The notes beneath the pieces were generated by a model, which was not told where the DNA came from, did not search any database, and saw nothing but the letters and a program-made list of their open reading frames with translations. The position numbers and the translations under genes were made by a program. Positions 1 to 8,335 of a stretch of DNA of 64,000 bases are shown here, piece after piece. Numbering within the stretch: position 1 is the first letter of the stretch; each line of letters starts with the position of its first letter. This stretch comes from a virus. Location of the stretch: positions 1 through 64,000 of the IMG/VR virus record IMGVR_UViG_3300006916_000041. One strand, given 5' to 3'.

Positions 1-1218
1 ATGCCAATTGTAGACGCAATGAAAGAGCAAGTGGGCTTTGAACAAGCAGAAGCATACAACAATGCAGTTGATGCAGCACTAGGTGCTCTACTAGATCAAA
101 GCAAAGCAGCCAAAGAATCAGTTGAAAATGCTACACTAGCAGCCAGAGGAGAAGCACCTGCTACTCCAATGCCAACAGACATGGGCATGGACGCAGAAGA
201 TGACATGGATGTAGATGTAGACATGAGTGATGATTTTGACGGTGATGATGCAGCCGCAGGCGAAGACAATGCAATTGGCAGAGAACTCAAAGGCGAAAGC
301 GCAATTGCTGACATGGAAGGCAGTGCGTTAGCTGAAAAAAAGTTTCTAGAGAGTAAAGACAGGCTCTTTAAAATGGTTGAGAGTGGCCAAATGTCTCAAG
401 AACATTTCATTAACGTAATTAATGAATTGACTGAAGATCCAACAGATGCGGAACAAGTTAGTCTAAAACAAATGTTTGCAGCGGATGAATATATTGACAA
501 GAAAAAGGCTGGCAAGCCTTGGTACTACAGTACTCCTGATGAAAAGGATTGGAGGAACGAGTTCAGGGCAAAATATAAAAATAATCCTTTAAAAAACTGG
601 AAGACACAAGATGCATTAGATGGTGGAATTCCACAAGGTACAACCAAAGGTGGTCCTAGCAAACTACGTCAAAGACAAATGGGCATGAAGGGTGCAGCAC
701 AAATGGCTCCGGCTCCAAAAGATTATTGGGCAGGTAGACCAAAGACTAGACCAGACGGTACACCTTTTAATACTATGGCTCCGCCGCCAACAGGACCAGG
801 CGGTGACGAAGCATTACCTAGATCAAAGCCTCAGCGTAGACCAAAGACTAGACCAGGCGGTGACAGAAAAATGGACAGTGACAATCGTGCAGCCAATCCA
901 AATTACGGTACTGGAAAAGATGCAAAAGGCATGCCTTATCAATCAAAACCAAAACTAGGGGCGCTGCGAGCAATGACTACCGGTGAAATAGCAGCTAGAG
1001 ATTATGGCGGTGATGTAAAAGGCGGTGAATTTGGCGGTATTATGGCAGATCCAGTAAAAAGAGTTGGAACAGGAACAGCTAAACCAGCAGGATTGTCAGC
1101 TTTAAAAACACTGCCTGGAACAGCTAAACCAGCAGGATTGGCAAATTTAAAAACACTGCCTGGCACAGCTTACCCAGCAGGAAAACTGAGAAAAATTGGC
1201 AGGTTGGGCTCAAAGTAA
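1..1218 (+). CDS. Virion-type protein of unknown function with acidic and repeat regions
   Basis: I do not recognise a named family. An ATG sits at the first base of the window, so the true start may lie upstream and the protein could be longer than 405 residues. Visible parts are a helical N-terminus, a very acidic stretch at about residues 60-90 (runs of D and E), a middle part rich in charged and aromatic residues, and a basic C-terminal third rich in Pro, Gly, Arg and Lys with two RPKTRP motifs and three 15-residue tandem repeats. The next gene starts at the base after the stop codon, and the neighbours look like virion genes, so a structural or head-associated role is plausible. This is inference from context only. 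Confidence 0.7.
   Translation: MPIVDAMKEQVGFEQAEAYNNAVDAALGALLDQSKAAKESVENATLAARGEAPATPMPTDMGMDAEDDMDVDVDMSDDFDGDDAAAGEDNAIGRELKGESAIADMEGSALAEKKFLESKDRLFKMVESGQMSQEHFINVINELTEDPTDAEQVSLKQMFAADEYIDKKKAGKPWYYSTPDEKDWRNEFRAKYKNNPLKNWKTQDALDGGIPQGTTKGGPSKLRQRQMGMKGAAQMAPAPKDYWAGRPKTRPDGTPFNTMAPPPTGPGGDEALPRSKPQRRPKTRPGGDRKMDSDNRAANPNYGTGKDAKGMPYQSKPKLGALRAMTTGEIAARDYGGDVKGGEFGGIMADPVKRVGTGTAKPAGLSALKTLPGTAKPAGLANLKTLPGTAYPAGKLRKIGRLGSK
1073..1192 (+). repeat. Three tandem 45-bp repeats inside the first gene
   Basis: The string ACAGCT followed by an (A/T)-rich CCAGCAGG core recurs at 1075, 1120 and 1165, a period of exactly 45 bases. It encodes three 15-residue units of the form TAKPAGLxxLKTLPG; the third is more diverged (TAYPAGK). 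The repeat stays in frame, so it is a protein repeat rather than a DNA site. Confidence 0.85.
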
Positions 1219-1533
1219 ATGTTAATCAATGAAGTTATAAGTGAGAGTCAAGATGAGGTATTAAATGCTCTAGAAGAAATAATTACTAGAGCAAAAGCCA
1301 ATGGCAAAATCAAAATACCTACCAACATGGTTCTTGCTAAACTTCATGCTATGGGCTATAGTATTGATATTAAAAGTTTACTGGATTTACTGCCAACTAT
1401 TACAAGTGTAGGATCTAGCAACAAAAAAGACATCACACTGGATACAGCAATTCCCCGTTCTAACGCTGATCCAGAAGACAACACAGTTGCTAAGATGGCT
1501 AAAAAACAAATGCAAAAGGATGACAAACTGTGA
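1219..1533 (+). CDS. Small protein with possible capsid-targeting N-terminus
   Basis: This 104-residue protein begins directly after the previous stop and ends with a GTGA overlap with the next gene. Its first residues, MLINEVISESQDE, resemble the start of the kinase encoded at 14836 (MLVNEIIS). They contain an I-S-E triplet that fits the (I/L)-x-E cleavage rule of T4 gp21 prohead protease. The rest is helical with a basic C-terminus. Function is unknown; an internal head or core protein is one possibility, based only on the N-terminal similarity. Confidence 0.75.
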   Translation: MLINEVISESQDEVLNALEEIITRAKANGKIKIPTNMVLAKLHAMGYSIDIKSLLDLLPTITSVGSSNKKDITLDTAIPRSNADPEDNTVAKMAKKQMQKDDKL

Positions 1534-2153
1534 CATATTATATTAATAAAACAGAAGCCAGATCAATGGCTAGAGCAGACCTTACAATATATGATGAGGT
1601 CAATGCACTTATGAGACAGGTCATCCAAGATGCAGGCAACGGCTTGTACGAAACCACAGTAAGTGATGGTACTACAATGACAGAAAGTACTCCTACAATT
1701 ACTATTACCGGTACACAAGCCAATCCAACTATTGTTGGTACACCTACACTTATCATTGCCGGTACTACAATTACATTGGGCACTAGTGGTACTAACTTAA
1801 ACAGTATTATCAGTGATATCAACGACTCAAATACTGCAAACTTGGTTGCTAGCAAAAATAGCAGCAACAATCTTGTGTTAACATACACAGCACCTGCCAA
1901 TACAACATGGAATGTTGTGGTTGGTGCTGGTACAGCTAATGCTAGTCTTGGGTTAGCAGACAATATCACACACACTGCAACAAATCCAGACAGTGTAAGT
2001 TACTATCAAGTGTGGCAAGGTACTATTGCAGACAGACCAAAAACAGATCAAATGCAACAAGTGATACTGTATTTCCAAAACTTAGGATATACAATTGACC
2101 GTTTGATCAACAGTAGTACAAGAAAAACTTTTAAATGGGTCATTAGCTATTGA
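1530..2153 (+). CDS. Probable virion structural protein with hook-like beta domain
   Basis: The gene uses GTG as start, overlapping the previous stop (GTGA). The N-terminal 45 residues are helical and charged; the C-terminal 45 residues (from about SYYQVWQG) contain an amphipathic helix and a basic end. Between them lies a Thr/Asn/Val/Gly-rich beta region (about residues 50-150). Its pattern, with ITLGTSGTNLNSIISDIN, N..L.LTY and a closing ASLGL, resembles the flagellin-hook IN-type domain seen in surface proteins. The ends look like those of a protein common in marine T4-like phages, with the beta domain inserted. A virion location is likely, the exact role unknown. Confidence 0.7.
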   Translation: MTYYINKTEARSMARADLTIYDEVNALMRQVIQDAGNGLYETTVSDGTTMTESTPTITITGTQANPTIVGTPTLIIAGTTITLGTSGTNLNSIISDINDSNTANLVASKNSSNNLVLTYTAPANTTWNVVVGAGTANASLGLADNITHTATNPDSVSYYQVWQGTIADRPKTDQMQQVILYFQNLGYTIDRLINSSTRKTFKWVISY

Positions 2154-2178
2154 CATTGACCTAGTATAGTGTTACATT
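2150..2178 (+). promoter_or_regulatory. Sigma70-like promoter directly before the exonuclease gene
   Basis: TTGACA (2150-2155), a 17-base spacer and TACATT (2173-2178). Only six bases separate the -10 box from the ATG at 2185, so the transcript would start at or next to the start codon with no room for a ribosome binding site. Confidence 0.6.
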
Positions 2179-2184
2179 AACAGT

Positions 2185-2859
2185 ATGTTAAACATCACTA
2201 CACCCTATCCTTATAAAGAATTTAAAAGAAAGAGCGTCAATGGAAAACGTCTATACGAAAATCCGTATGGCGATCCTGTCCCTAGTGTTACAACAATATT
2301 GGATAAAACGAAACCTCGTGAAAAACGTGAGGCACTCGCCAATTGGAAAAAACGGGTGGGCGAAGCAAATGCTCAAAGAATAGTTACTGAAGCGGCAAAT
2401 GTTGGCACAATAATGCACAACATATTAGAACACTGGGTAAAGAACGAAGAGTACACAGGAGAGACTATACTGCAAGCCAAAATGATGGCAGACACAGTAA
2501 AGCAAAACATAGAACAAGACTTGGATGAAGTGTGGGGTAGCGAAGTTAATCTTTGCTATCCACAATTGTATGCAGGTACGACTGATTTAGTTGGTGTGTA
2601 CAAAGGTGAACCGCATATTATGGACTTCAAGCAAACCAACAAGCCTAAAAAGCGTGAATGGATTGATGATTACTTTATGCAAGCCGCAGCATATGGAATG
2701 GCACACAATGAAGTGTTTGACACAAAGATTGAACGTGCTGCTATCTTTATGTGTAGCAGAGATCTAGAATGGCAACTGTTTGAAGTTGGCCCAGAAGAAT
2801 TTGAAATGTGGACAGAAAAGTGGGCTCAGAGAGTCGCAGAGTTCTACAACTTGTCATAA
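2185..2859 (+). CDS. PD-(D/E)XK exonuclease, Cas4/RecB/MGME1-like
   Basis: A 224-residue nuclease of the RecB-like PD-(D/E)XK superfamily, of the type common in T4-like marine phages. Visible motifs are an early PSVTTIL segment, a GTIMHNILEHW helix (motif I region), AGTTDLVGVYKG with the motif II aspartate, IMDFKQTNKPKK with the catalytic D-x-K pair, and YFMQAAAYGMAHNE, the QxxxY motif typical of RecB/Cas4/MGME1. Such enzymes degrade linear or single-stranded DNA and act in phage recombination, replication or host DNA turnover. It stands alone between virion-type genes and has its own promoter that would give a leaderless mRNA. Confidence 0.85.
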   Translation: MLNITTPYPYKEFKRKSVNGKRLYENPYGDPVPSVTTILDKTKPREKREALANWKKRVGEANAQRIVTEAANVGTIMHNILEHWVKNEEYTGETILQAKMMADTVKQNIEQDLDEVWGSEVNLCYPQLYAGTTDLVGVYKGEPHIMDFKQTNKPKKREWIDDYFMQAAAYGMAHNEVFDTKIERAAIFMCSRDLEWQLFEVGPEEFEMWTEKWAQRVAEFYNLS

Positions 2860-2862
2860 ATA
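2855..2862 (+). promoter_or_regulatory. T4-type late promoter octamer CATAAATA
   Basis: The octamer overlaps the end of the exonuclease gene and is followed by an AGGAG ribosome binding site (2870-2874) and the ATG at 2881. This is the leadered class of late promoter in this window. Confidence 0.6.
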
Positions 2863-2880
2863 CTGTATCAGGAGCACGAA

Positions 2881-3534
2881 ATGGCAGATACAAGAATTAG
2901 TAAAATTAAAGTAAGGCAGGGTAATTTTTCAGACCTTCCTACACTTGATCCAGGAGAATTTGGATTCGCTAAAGACGTAAGACGTCTTTTTATTGGTAAT
3001 GATACAATCAGTGTTGGTACTGGTAACGGTGTGCTTACACAGTTCACAGTTCCTATTGGATTAACTGAGCCAGGCGTGCTTAGAGTTTTTGTAGACGGTG
3101 TTGCAGTAAATGCAAGCGACTATACACTGATTGGAACAACACTAACATTTAGTAGTGCTCCTACAGGTGCTATTACAGTTGGATTTAACAGCGAAGTTGA
3201 TCTTGGAGAACAGCCTGTACAAGAAATACAACTAGCAGCAAATGCTACTAACAGTGATACAGGATTTCAAGTGGACACAACACAGTACAATGTAATAATC
3301 ATGGATTATACACTAAAAAGCACAAACGGTGTAAGAGTAGGACAGATACGTTTTGCTACAGATACCGGTGCAAGCACAACTACTATTGATGATAACTACA
3401 CAGAAACCGGTGTAGTCAATGTACAATTTAATGTTGACATTGCAACTGCCAATACTATGAAACTACAATATTCAGACTACGATAATCTTATTAGCACATT
3501 CAAATACACGTATCAAACTTGGAACAGCAATTAA
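2881..3534 (+). CDS. Virion protein with fibre-type N-terminus
   Basis: The 217-residue product starts with ISKIKVRQGNFSDLPTLDPGEFGFAKD followed by RRLFIGND, here split for reading. This is the short N-terminal module that recurs in phage tail-fibre and tropism-determinant proteins (xxRRGxxxDLPxLxxGExGxxxDxxxLxIG). The remainder is Thr/Val/Asn-rich beta sequence, including a segment LTQFTVPIGLTEPGVLRVFV typical of receptor-binding or decoration domains. It is preceded by a late octamer and a good ribosome binding site, consistent with late expression as a virion component. Confidence 0.75.
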   Translation: MADTRISKIKVRQGNFSDLPTLDPGEFGFAKDVRRLFIGNDTISVGTGNGVLTQFTVPIGLTEPGVLRVFVDGVAVNASDYTLIGTTLTFSSAPTGAITVGFNSEVDLGEQPVQEIQLAANATNSDTGFQVDTTQYNVIIMDYTLKSTNGVRVGQIRFATDTGASTTTIDDNYTETGVVNVQFNVDIATANTMKLQYSDYDNLISTFKYTYQTWNSN

Positions 3535-3974
3535 ACCATAGAGCTTGGTTTGAATCTCCCAGTACACGTTTAAAAATGTGGCGGGAGTTTAGGCAGAGCT
3601 TGGATATAGAAAATACTTTGGAAGTATGTCAAACTGTCATTGACTGGTGGAAAAGTTCACCTATTATGGCAATAAGCATAGATCCAGTAGATTATAAAAG
3701 ATGGCCTACACCTTGGGAAATGTTACACAAAGGAGATTTTTGTGAAAACAGTTTAGCCTTAGGTATGAGTTATACAATATATTATGCAAACAACCGTATA
3801 CCTAATAGGATGGTTTTTGTACAAAATAAAAAAGATAGCATACAAAAATTATGTGTGCTAATTGATGAAAAATACTTGCTTAATTACCGTCACGGCGTTA
3901 TAAGTAGTAGACCCGAGTCTGAAACAATTATCTATGACGTAGATATAGACCGTGTGGTTAAGCACAATTATTAA
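3519..3974 (+). CDS. Conserved-looking phage protein of unknown function
   Basis: A 151-residue soluble protein that most likely starts at TTG 3519, inside the end of the previous gene, because no ATG lies before the clearly coding NHRAWFESPSTRLKMW segment. It is rich in Trp and Tyr (IDWWKSSP, RWPTPWEML). A cysteine at CENSLALGMSYT followed by further polar residues is loosely reminiscent of cysteine-protease or transglutaminase folds, but I cannot support an enzyme call. It lies directly before nrdA. Confidence 0.6.
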   Translation: MEQQLNHRAWFESPSTRLKMWREFRQSLDIENTLEVCQTVIDWWKSSPIMAISIDPVDYKRWPTPWEMLHKGDFCENSLALGMSYTIYYANNRIPNRMVFVQNKKDSIQKLCVLIDEKYLLNYRHGVISSRPESETIIYDVDIDRVVKHNY

Positions 3975-4001
3975 AAAAATAATAAATGAGAGGACACTAG
4001 C

Positions 4002-6308
4002 ATGACTGAGATTCACGTAACAAAACGCAATGGTACAAGAGAACCAATTGACTTAGACAAATTACACAAAGTAGTTTTTTATGCAACAGAAGGTATCAAT
4101 GGCGTTAGTGCTAGTGAAGTCGAAATCAAAAGCAGTATCCAATTTTACAATGGAATTACCAGTAGTGAAATTCAAGAAACACTTATTAAAAGTGCAGCTG
4201 ATTTAATCTCAGAAGAAACTCCTAACTATCAGTGGGTAGCAGGTCGTCTTATTAACTATCATTTACGCAAACAAGTGTATGGTGATTTTGAGCCAGCACA
4301 TTTATTTGAAATAGTACAAAAGAATGTTGAAGATGGTTGGTATGATCAAGGACTATTAGAAGCCTACAATGAACAAGAATGGAATGAGCTAAACGATTAT
4401 TTAAAACACGACAGAGATGAAAACTTTACATATGCTGCAATGGAACAATTCCGTGGCAAATATTTGGTACAAAATCGTGTAACAAATGAAATAAAAGAAA
4501 CACCACAGGTAGCATACATGTTAATTGCTGCAACACTGTTTGCAGATTATCCACGAGAAACAAGACTTAAATGGGTTAAAGATTATTACGATGCAACTAG
4601 CAATTTTTATATCAGTTTGCCTACTCCTGTTATGGCCGGGGTTCGTACTCCGCAGCGTCAGTTTAGTAGTTGTGTTCTTATTGAAACTGGTGATAGTCTT
4701 GATAGCATTAATGCTACTACTAGTAGTATTGTAAAATATGTAAGTCAAAAAGCAGGTATTGGTGTTGGAGCAGGAAGCATACGTGCGCTAGGATCTCCAA
4801 TTCGTAAAGGCGATGCTTATCACACAGGTGTTATTCCTTTTTATAAAATGTTCCAAAGTGCTACTCGCAGTTGCAGCCAAGGTGGTGTGCGCAATGGTGC
4901 TGCAACACTTTATTATCCAATTTGGCATTTAGAAGTTGAAGACTTACTTGTACTTAAAAACAACAAAGGCACTGATGACAACCGTGTAAGACACATGGAC
5001 TATGGTGTTCAATTTAACAAACTGTTCTACGAAAGATTGATCAGTAATGGTAATATCACACTGTTCTCACCTAGTGATGTGCCAGGCTTGTACGAAGCAT
5101 TCTTTGCAGATCAAGACAGGTTTAGAGAACTATATGAAACAGCAGAACGTAATACAAAACTGCGTAAAAAAGTAGTTAGTGCAACCGAACTATTCAGTCA
5201 GTTTATGGAAGAACGCAAAAATACAGGACGCATTTATTTACAAAATGTAGATAATGCTAATACCCACAGTTCGTTTAAACAAGACATTGCGCCAATACGT
5301 CAAAGCAACTTGTGTGCAGAAATCGATTTGCCTACAAAACCTCTCAATGATTTTAATGATGAACAAGGCGAAATTGCACTGTGTACATTGAGTGCTATCA
5401 ATTGGGGCAATATCAAAACACCACAGGATTTTGAAAAGCCTTGTACACTTGCAATCAGAGGATTAGATGCACTATTAAGTTATCAAAACTATCCAGTCAA
5501 AGCAGCATACAATGCTACAATGGGTAGACGTCCATTGGGTGTTGGCATTATTAATCTAGCATATTGGATGGCTAAAAATGACATGACATACAGCAATCCT
5601 GATTTGGCAAAAATTGACGAGTTTGCAGAAGCTTGGAGTTACTATCTAATCAAAGCCAGTGCAGACCTGGCAGCAGAACAAGGCGCTTGTTTGTGGAATG
5701 ATCAAACAAAATACAGCGACGGTATTACGCCCAATCAAACATACAAACAAGATGTAGATGAATTAGTACCTCATCAAGAGCGTATGCCGTGGAATGAACT
5801 GCGTCAACAACTGCGTGAAACAGGTATTCGCAACAGCACACTAATGGCATTAATGCCAGCAGAAACAAGCGCACAGATTTCAAATGCTACAAATGGCATT
5901 GAACCTCCACGCAGTTTAGTAAGTGTTAAACAAAGTAAACATGGTGTGCTTAAACAAGTTGTGCCTGGCATTCATCATCTCAAAAACAAGTACGAATTGC
6001 TATGGGATCAACGTAGCCCAGAAGGTTATATGAGTATTATGGCAATACTACAAAAATATATCGACCAAGGCATTAGTGTGAACACAAGCTATAATCCTAC
6101 GTTTTATGAGGATGAAAAGATCAGCATGAGCGAAATGCTAAAACACTTGATGATCTTTTACAAGTATGGTGGTAAGCAATTGTATTACTTTAACACATAC
6201 GACGGACAAGGTGAGATTGATGTTGACAAACTAAACGAACCTGCTAATATAGAAATCAATGAAGATTATCAAATTGAAGAAGAAGATTGCGAAAGCTGTG
6301 TAATATAA
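4002..6308 (+). CDS. nrdA: Ribonucleoside-diphosphate reductase class Ia, alpha subunit
   Basis: A full-length 768-residue R1 subunit, close in size to T4 and E. coli NrdA. It reduces ribonucleotides to deoxyribonucleotides. An ATP-cone regulatory domain is visible at the start (VTKRNGTREPIDLDKLHKVV), then the catalytic barrel with SSCVLIETGDSLDSI, the NLCAEIDLPTKP active-site region, GRRPLGVGIINLAYW, and MPAETSAQISNATNG. The C-terminal tail ends in CESCVI, the Cys pair that is re-reduced by glutaredoxin. It heads the operon nrdA-nrdB-glutaredoxin with an AGAGGA ribosome binding site. Role: dNTP supply for phage DNA synthesis. Confidence 0.97.
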   Translation: MTEIHVTKRNGTREPIDLDKLHKVVFYATEGINGVSASEVEIKSSIQFYNGITSSEIQETLIKSAADLISEETPNYQWVAGRLINYHLRKQVYGDFEPAHLFEIVQKNVEDGWYDQGLLEAYNEQEWNELNDYLKHDRDENFTYAAMEQFRGKYLVQNRVTNEIKETPQVAYMLIAATLFADYPRETRLKWVKDYYDATSNFYISLPTPVMAGVRTPQRQFSSCVLIETGDSLDSINATTSSIVKYVSQKAGIGVGAGSIRALGSPIRKGDAYHTGVIPFYKMFQSATRSCSQGGVRNGAATLYYPIWHLEVEDLLVLKNNKGTDDNRVRHMDYGVQFNKLFYERLISNGNITLFSPSDVPGLYEAFFADQDRFRELYETAERNTKLRKKVVSATELFSQFMEERKNTGRIYLQNVDNANTHSSFKQDIAPIRQSNLCAEIDLPTKPLNDFNDEQGEIALCTLSAINWGNIKTPQDFEKPCTLAIRGLDALLSYQNYPVKAAYNATMGRRPLGVGIINLAYWMAKNDMTYSNPDLAKIDEFAEAWSYYLIKASADLAAEQGACLWNDQTKYSDGITPNQTYKQDVDELVPHQERMPWNELRQQLRETGIRNSTLMALMPAETSAQISNATNGIEPPRSLVSVKQSKHGVLKQVVPGIHHLKNKYELLWDQRSPEGYMSIMAILQKYIDQGISVNTSYNPTFYEDEKISMSEMLKHLMIFYKYGGKQLYYFNTYDGQGEIDVDKLNEPANIEINEDYQIEEEDCESCVI

Positions 6309-6317
6309 GGAAATAAG

Positions 6318-7445
6318 ATGAGTGTACTAAATGCAAACCAAAGAAACAAGCACCTAGAAAGTTTGATGTTTTTAGATCCAAACGGTGGTGTAGATATTCA
6401 ACGTTACGATACGTTGAAGTATAAACAGTTTGACAAACTAACTGACAAACAGTTGGGTTTCTTTTGGCGTCCAGAAGAAGTAGATGTATTAAAAGATGCA
6501 GCAGATTTTAAGAAGCTAACTGAACACGAAAAGCACATTTTCACAAGCAATCTCAAAAGACAAATCTTGCTGGACAGTGTACAAGGTCGTGCACCTGCAG
6601 ACAGTTTCAATCCACTAGTAAGTTTACCTGAATTAGAAAACTGGGTAACAACTTGGACATTTAATGAAACTATTCACAGTCGCAGTTACACACATATTAT
6701 TCGCAACATATACAGTAATCCTAGTGTTGTTTTTGATGAAATGATGGACATTCAAGAAATTGTTGATTGTGCAAGCGATATTAGTAAACACTATGACGAT
6801 CTCATTGAAATGGGTCAATGGTATAATCTATTGGGTGAAGGTACGCACACTGTAAATGGTAAAAAGATCACAGTTGATTTGTACGAACTTAAAAAGTTAA
6901 TTTACAAAGCTATGGTAAGTGTAAACATCTTAGAAGGTGTTCGTTTTTACGTTTCATTTGCTTGTAGTTGGGCGTTTGCTGAACTTAAAAAGATGGAAGG
7001 CAATGCCAAGATTATCAAATTGATTTGTCGTGATGAAAACGTACACTTAGGTAGCACACAAACACTGCTAAAACTCATGCCTAAGGATGATCCGGACTTT
7101 GCAAAAATTGCTGAAGAAACCAAAGACGAAATGATACAATTGTTCATTGATGCTGTGGATCAAGAAAAAGCATGGGCAGAATATTTGTTCAAAGATGGCA
7201 GCATGATTGGACTTAACACACAACTGCTAAATGAATATGTGGAGTGGACTGCCAACAAACGTATGACTGCTATTGGATTGCCTAGCCCATACAAAGGCGG
7301 CAGCAATCCTTTGCCTTGGACACAAAAATGGATTGCTGGTGCAGAAGTACAGGTTGCTCCACAAGAAACAGAAATATCAAGCTATGTTATTGGCGGTACA
7401 AAACAGGATGTAAATGGTAGTACATTCCAGGGCATTAAACTATGA
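6318..7445 (+). CDS. nrdB: Ribonucleoside-diphosphate reductase class Ia, beta subunit
   Basis: The 375-residue R2 subunit that carries the di-iron tyrosyl radical cofactor. Iron ligands are visible in the spaced motifs around WTFNETIHSRSYTHII and CRDENVHLGSTQ, with LTEHEKHIFTSNLKRQ near the start of the ferritin-like bundle. It follows nrdA by nine bases with an AAGGAAATAAG binding site and overlaps the glutaredoxin gene by four bases (ATGA), so the three should be translationally coupled. Confidence 0.97.
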   Translation: MSVLNANQRNKHLESLMFLDPNGGVDIQRYDTLKYKQFDKLTDKQLGFFWRPEEVDVLKDAADFKKLTEHEKHIFTSNLKRQILLDSVQGRAPADSFNPLVSLPELENWVTTWTFNETIHSRSYTHIIRNIYSNPSVVFDEMMDIQEIVDCASDISKHYDDLIEMGQWYNLLGEGTHTVNGKKITVDLYELKKLIYKAMVSVNILEGVRFYVSFACSWAFAELKKMEGNAKIIKLICRDENVHLGSTQTLLKLMPKDDPDFAKIAEETKDEMIQLFIDAVDQEKAWAEYLFKDGSMIGLNTQLLNEYVEWTANKRMTAIGLPSPYKGGSNPLPWTQKWIAGAEVQVAPQETEISSYVIGGTKQDVNGSTFQGIKL

Positions 7446-7717
7446 TCACATTGTACAGCAAACCATTGTGTCCTTATTGTGAAATGGCAAAGCATTACTT
7501 GACAAAAAACGAAATTGAATACGAAGAAATTAGAGTGGATACCAATCCCGAAGCTCGTGAGTTTTTACTAAATGAAGGGCATAGAACTATGCCACAGATT
7601 TATCACAACGGAAAACTACTGGTAGCCGGTGGCGGGCAAGCACTTGTTCGTATGAATCCAAATACAGTAAAAGAACTCATAGGAGAAGTTGTAGATGTTA
7701 GTGATTTCAAACTTTAG
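7442..7717 (+). CDS. Glutaredoxin
   Basis: A 91-residue thioredoxin-fold protein with the active site LCPYCEMAK (CPYC) near the N-terminus, the cis-Pro motif HRTMPQIYHNG and a GGGQALVRM segment for glutathione binding. It is the expected electron donor for the NrdA C-terminal cysteines and overlaps nrdB by four bases, as nrdC-like genes do in related phages. Confidence 0.93.
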   Translation: MITLYSKPLCPYCEMAKHYLTKNEIEYEEIRVDTNPEAREFLLNEGHRTMPQIYHNGKLLVAGGGQALVRMNPNTVKELIGEVVDVSDFKL

Positions 7718-8021
7718 TAAAGGAGACACTGTTACAGTTAAATTGAGCACAGGCGAAGAAATAGTTGGTAGATTTGATAGCTCAAGTGCAGATGATCTTA
7801 AACTAGTAAAACCCACAGTGCTTACACTCAATCCACAAAACGGACAAGCCATGCTTATTCCTTGGCTAATGAGTATTGATACAGGTAGCAGTGAACCAAT
7901 CAGTATAAAAGGTTCTCAAATAGTTGCTACTGCTCGACCCAACAAGGGACTGAGCGACGGATATATTCAAAGTACCAGCGGCATTGCTCCGGCTAGCAGT
8001 CTTGAGGGTCTTAAACTCTAA
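7695..8021 (+). CDS. Small Sm-like beta-barrel protein
   Basis: A 108-residue protein whose start overlaps the glutaredoxin stop. The N-terminal half, with SKGDTVTVKLSTGEEIVGRF and then DDLKLVKPTVLTL, has the strand pattern of an Sm/LSm-type barrel (strand, Gly turn, strand with a Gly-x-F). The C-terminal half is Ser/Gly/Ala-rich and probably disordered. Proteins like this are common next to virion genes in marine T4-like phages. Function is unknown; RNA binding is only a possibility from the fold. Confidence 0.65.
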   Translation: MLVISNFSKGDTVTVKLSTGEEIVGRFDSSSADDLKLVKPTVLTLNPQNGQAMLIPWLMSIDTGSSEPISIKGSQIVATARPNKGLSDGYIQSTSGIAPASSLEGLKL

Positions 8022-8027
8022 TAAATA
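8020..8027 (+). promoter_or_regulatory. Late promoter octamer AATAAATA, leaderless type
   Basis: The octamer is followed by five bases (CTTGC) and the ATG at 8033. In T4 the late start site lies about six bases after the octamer, which here is the A of the ATG. No ribosome binding site can fit in between. Confidence 0.75.
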
Positions 8028-8032
8028 CTTGC

Positions 8033-8335
8033 ATGGCAAGATGGGTACACAGAGAATTTGATTTTAGAGATTGCGGAGCAACAACGATAACTGTTTGTCC
8101 TGATGTAAGGGTAAACAGTAGACGTATTAGTATCGATGGTGATCCTAACACTGATAAAGGCGGTAGTCTGATAGCCACTGACACAGTGGGCAGTGTTAGA
8201 GCTATGGCAATTCCTGTGATATTGATAAGAGATCCTGCTAATCCAGATAGCAAATGTCCAGGAGATAGTCACTGTAATCCAAGAGCCAAAACAGCAAGTC
8301 CTGATGTACGTGCCGGTGGGAACAATAATCCATGA
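8033..8335 (+). CDS. PAAR-like tail-tip protein candidate
   Basis: A 100-residue protein with scattered Cys and His (RDCGATTITVCPDV, SKCPGDSHCNPR). It ends in HCNPRAKTASPDVRAGG, resembling the metal-binding His and the xxxGSPxVxxxG turns of PAAR-repeat proteins such as T4 gp5.4 that sharpen the baseplate spike. It overlaps the large virion gene that follows (ATGA) and is transcribed from a late octamer. The family call is tentative; the context (late, tail genes, Cys/His-rich, about 100 residues) supports it. Confidence 0.5.
   Translation: MARWVHREFDFRDCGATTITVCPDVRVNSRRISIDGDPNTDKGGSLIATDTVGSVRAMAIPVILIRDPANPDSKCPGDSHCNPRAKTASPDVRAGGNNNP

Noticed and set aside
692-958. Plus-strand frame inside the first gene
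   Set aside because: A +1-frame shadow of the Arg/Pro/Lys-rich region; no binding site and low-complexity composition.
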